A DNA stretch of 64,000 bases from Adineta ricciae (lineage: Eukaryota > Rotifera > Eurotatoria > Adinetida > Adinetidae), in assembly GCA_905250025.1 (NCBI GenBank), contig CAJNOJ010000006.1, forward strand, positions 1,037,533-1,101,532, written 5' to 3'. The notes below the pieces were generated by a model. It was given only the letters and a program-made list of their open reading frames with translations, was not told where the DNA came from and did no database searches. Position 1 is the first letter of the stretch, and the number at the start of each line of letters is the position of its first letter. Made by a program: the position numbers and the translations under genes. Of this stretch, positions 62,999 to 64,000 are shown one piece after another.

Positions 62999-64000
62999 AT
63001 GAGTAGCCAAACATTTCTTGTTGGTACTGGTGTAAATCGTATATATGCGTGTCGACTGACATCGGATGGACAGTTTGAATTACTTAATGAAACGAAATCC
63101 GGAAAAGGTTCAACTTGGCTCTTGCCACGTGATGATCTGCTCTACGTAGTTAATGAACATGACGATAAAATCGAAACATTTACAATTGATGACCGTAATC
63201 AAGGAAAACTAACACTGAAAAACACAATATCTTCAATCGGAGACACGCCATGCGCGTTAGAATTCGACCCATCAGGAAAATGGTTACTCGTTTCCAAGTA
63301 AATAGAATTAACGAAACAACATATGATCTCTTACCACTACAGTATCTTCTAGTTATGGTGATAAAGGAGTAGCGAATATTGTGTCTCTCCCATTAAACGA
63401 TGCAAAATATCCGGACGAAAAGGGTGCTCAAATCACTGCAATCGAAGGAGATGGTCCGCATCCAACTCGTCAAAAACATTCCTACTGCCATCATGCAATT
63501 TTCCATGATAATTATCTGTATGTCGTCGATTTAGGTTCCGATACTTTGAGCACTTATCGTTTTGATGCTACAACTGGAAAACTTGATCTCGTTGGCGATC
63601 GAGTCAAAACAGAAGCTGGTGCCGGTCCACGTCATATACTTTTCCATCCGACCAAACCATTGGCATTTGTGTGCAATGAATTGAATTCAACAGCAAATGT
63701 TTTCAGCGTCGATTCTTCATCAGGTCAACTGCATCATCTTCAAACTATAGGCACTCGACAAGACAAAGATCAAAGTTGTATTTCTTAACGAATTCTGAAA
63801 GCAATGGACTAACACTACAGTTGTTTTATTTTAGATTCAATTCAAGAGAACTATACCGCTGAATTACAATTTACACCCGATGGGAAATATTTATTAGTAT
63901 CGAATCGTGGTGATGAGAATTTAGTGATCTTTAATATGAATGTAGACGCCGAAAAAGAAGTCTTAAATGTAAAAGAACATCTTGATTGCCACGGTTCATT
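62999..64000 (+). CDS. Lactonase-family (6-phosphogluconolactonase / YbhE-like) seven-bladed beta-propeller, 5' part
   Basis: Three exons are visible: 62999-63297, 63353-63774 and 63835 to beyond 64000; the frame is open at the window end. Repeating blade motifs are LVGTGVNRIYACRLTSDGQF, WLLPRDDLLYVVNE, GDTPCALEFDPSGKWLLVSN, CHHAIFHDNYLYVVDLGSDT, LSTYRFDATTGKLDLVGD, AGAGPRHILFHPTKPLAFVC and AELQFTPDGKYLLVSNRGDE. The GPRH...HP and F.PDGKYL..SNRG.. signatures belong to the lactonase propeller family of bacteria and fungi. The bacterial enzymes hydrolyse 6-phosphogluconolactone. Substrate in this organism is not proven. The start codon lies 10 bp after the TBC gene. Confidence 0.85.

Overview
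The window is eukaryotic nuclear DNA. It is AT-rich, with protein genes split by many very short GT-AG introns, mostly 45-65 nt and down to about 35 nt. Both strands carry genes at roughly one per 3 kb. The gene content is animal: SERINC, DLD, CtBP, MAEA, a Shaker-type Kv channel, BLTP2/hobbit, RPS20, TBC1D9 and rhodopsin-like GPCRs. A bacterial-looking glycoside hydrolase, GPCR expansions with DIY-like or DP-type motifs, and the tiny introns together suggest a bdelloid rotifer. That assignment is inference. Two isolated N bases and one near-identical tandem block show that this is an assembly product.

Layout. 1-482 (-) is the 5' part of a serine incorporator. 1633-5845 holds a head-to-head pair of related secreted or type I membrane proteins. 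6099-12989 (-) is a tandem array of three single-exon 7TM receptors, with an inverted-repeat (foldback/MITE-like) element at about 10905-11641 between the second and third. 13827-15972 (+) is a complete 12-exon dihydrolipoyl dehydrogenase. 17403-20223 (+) is a double cyclic-nucleotide-binding-domain protein. 20660-22026 (+) is a membrane-anchored GH5-like glycosidase. 22793-24468 (+) is CtBP, 24975-26817 (+) is the GID/CTLH E3 subunit MAEA, and 27592-28255 (+) is an unidentified protein. 29198-35735 (+) is a Kv1/Shaker channel with three alternative 5' starts.

From 36819 to 46866 (-) lie CDPF1 and the large lipid-transfer protein BLTP2/hobbit. 47251-47680 (+) is RPS20. 47979-48248 (-) is a small Gly/Ala- and Tyr/His-rich protein, and 48853-49905 (-) is another 7TM receptor. 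52822-54641 (+) is a neuropeptide-type GPCR whose exon 2 tail is duplicated around an N. 55699-56292 (+) is a small secreted Cys-rich protein. 56332-57259 (-) is a core-1-galactosyltransferase-like type II protein, and 57416-58876 (-) is a coiled-coil plus repeat-domain protein. 59103-62988 (+) is a TBC1D9-type RabGAP, followed only 10 bp later by a lactonase-family beta-propeller (62999 to the window end).

There is no prokaryote-style operon logic. However, the TBC1D9/lactonase pair, and less clearly BLTP2/CDPF1, are same-strand neighbours with splice-acceptor-like sequence right before the downstream ATG. This fits spliced-leader trans-splicing of polycistronic transcripts. The other notable points are a CtBP lacking the family's catalytic histidine, signs of gene conversion in the receptor array, and the multi-start Kv locus. 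I found no tRNA, rRNA or CRISPR array.
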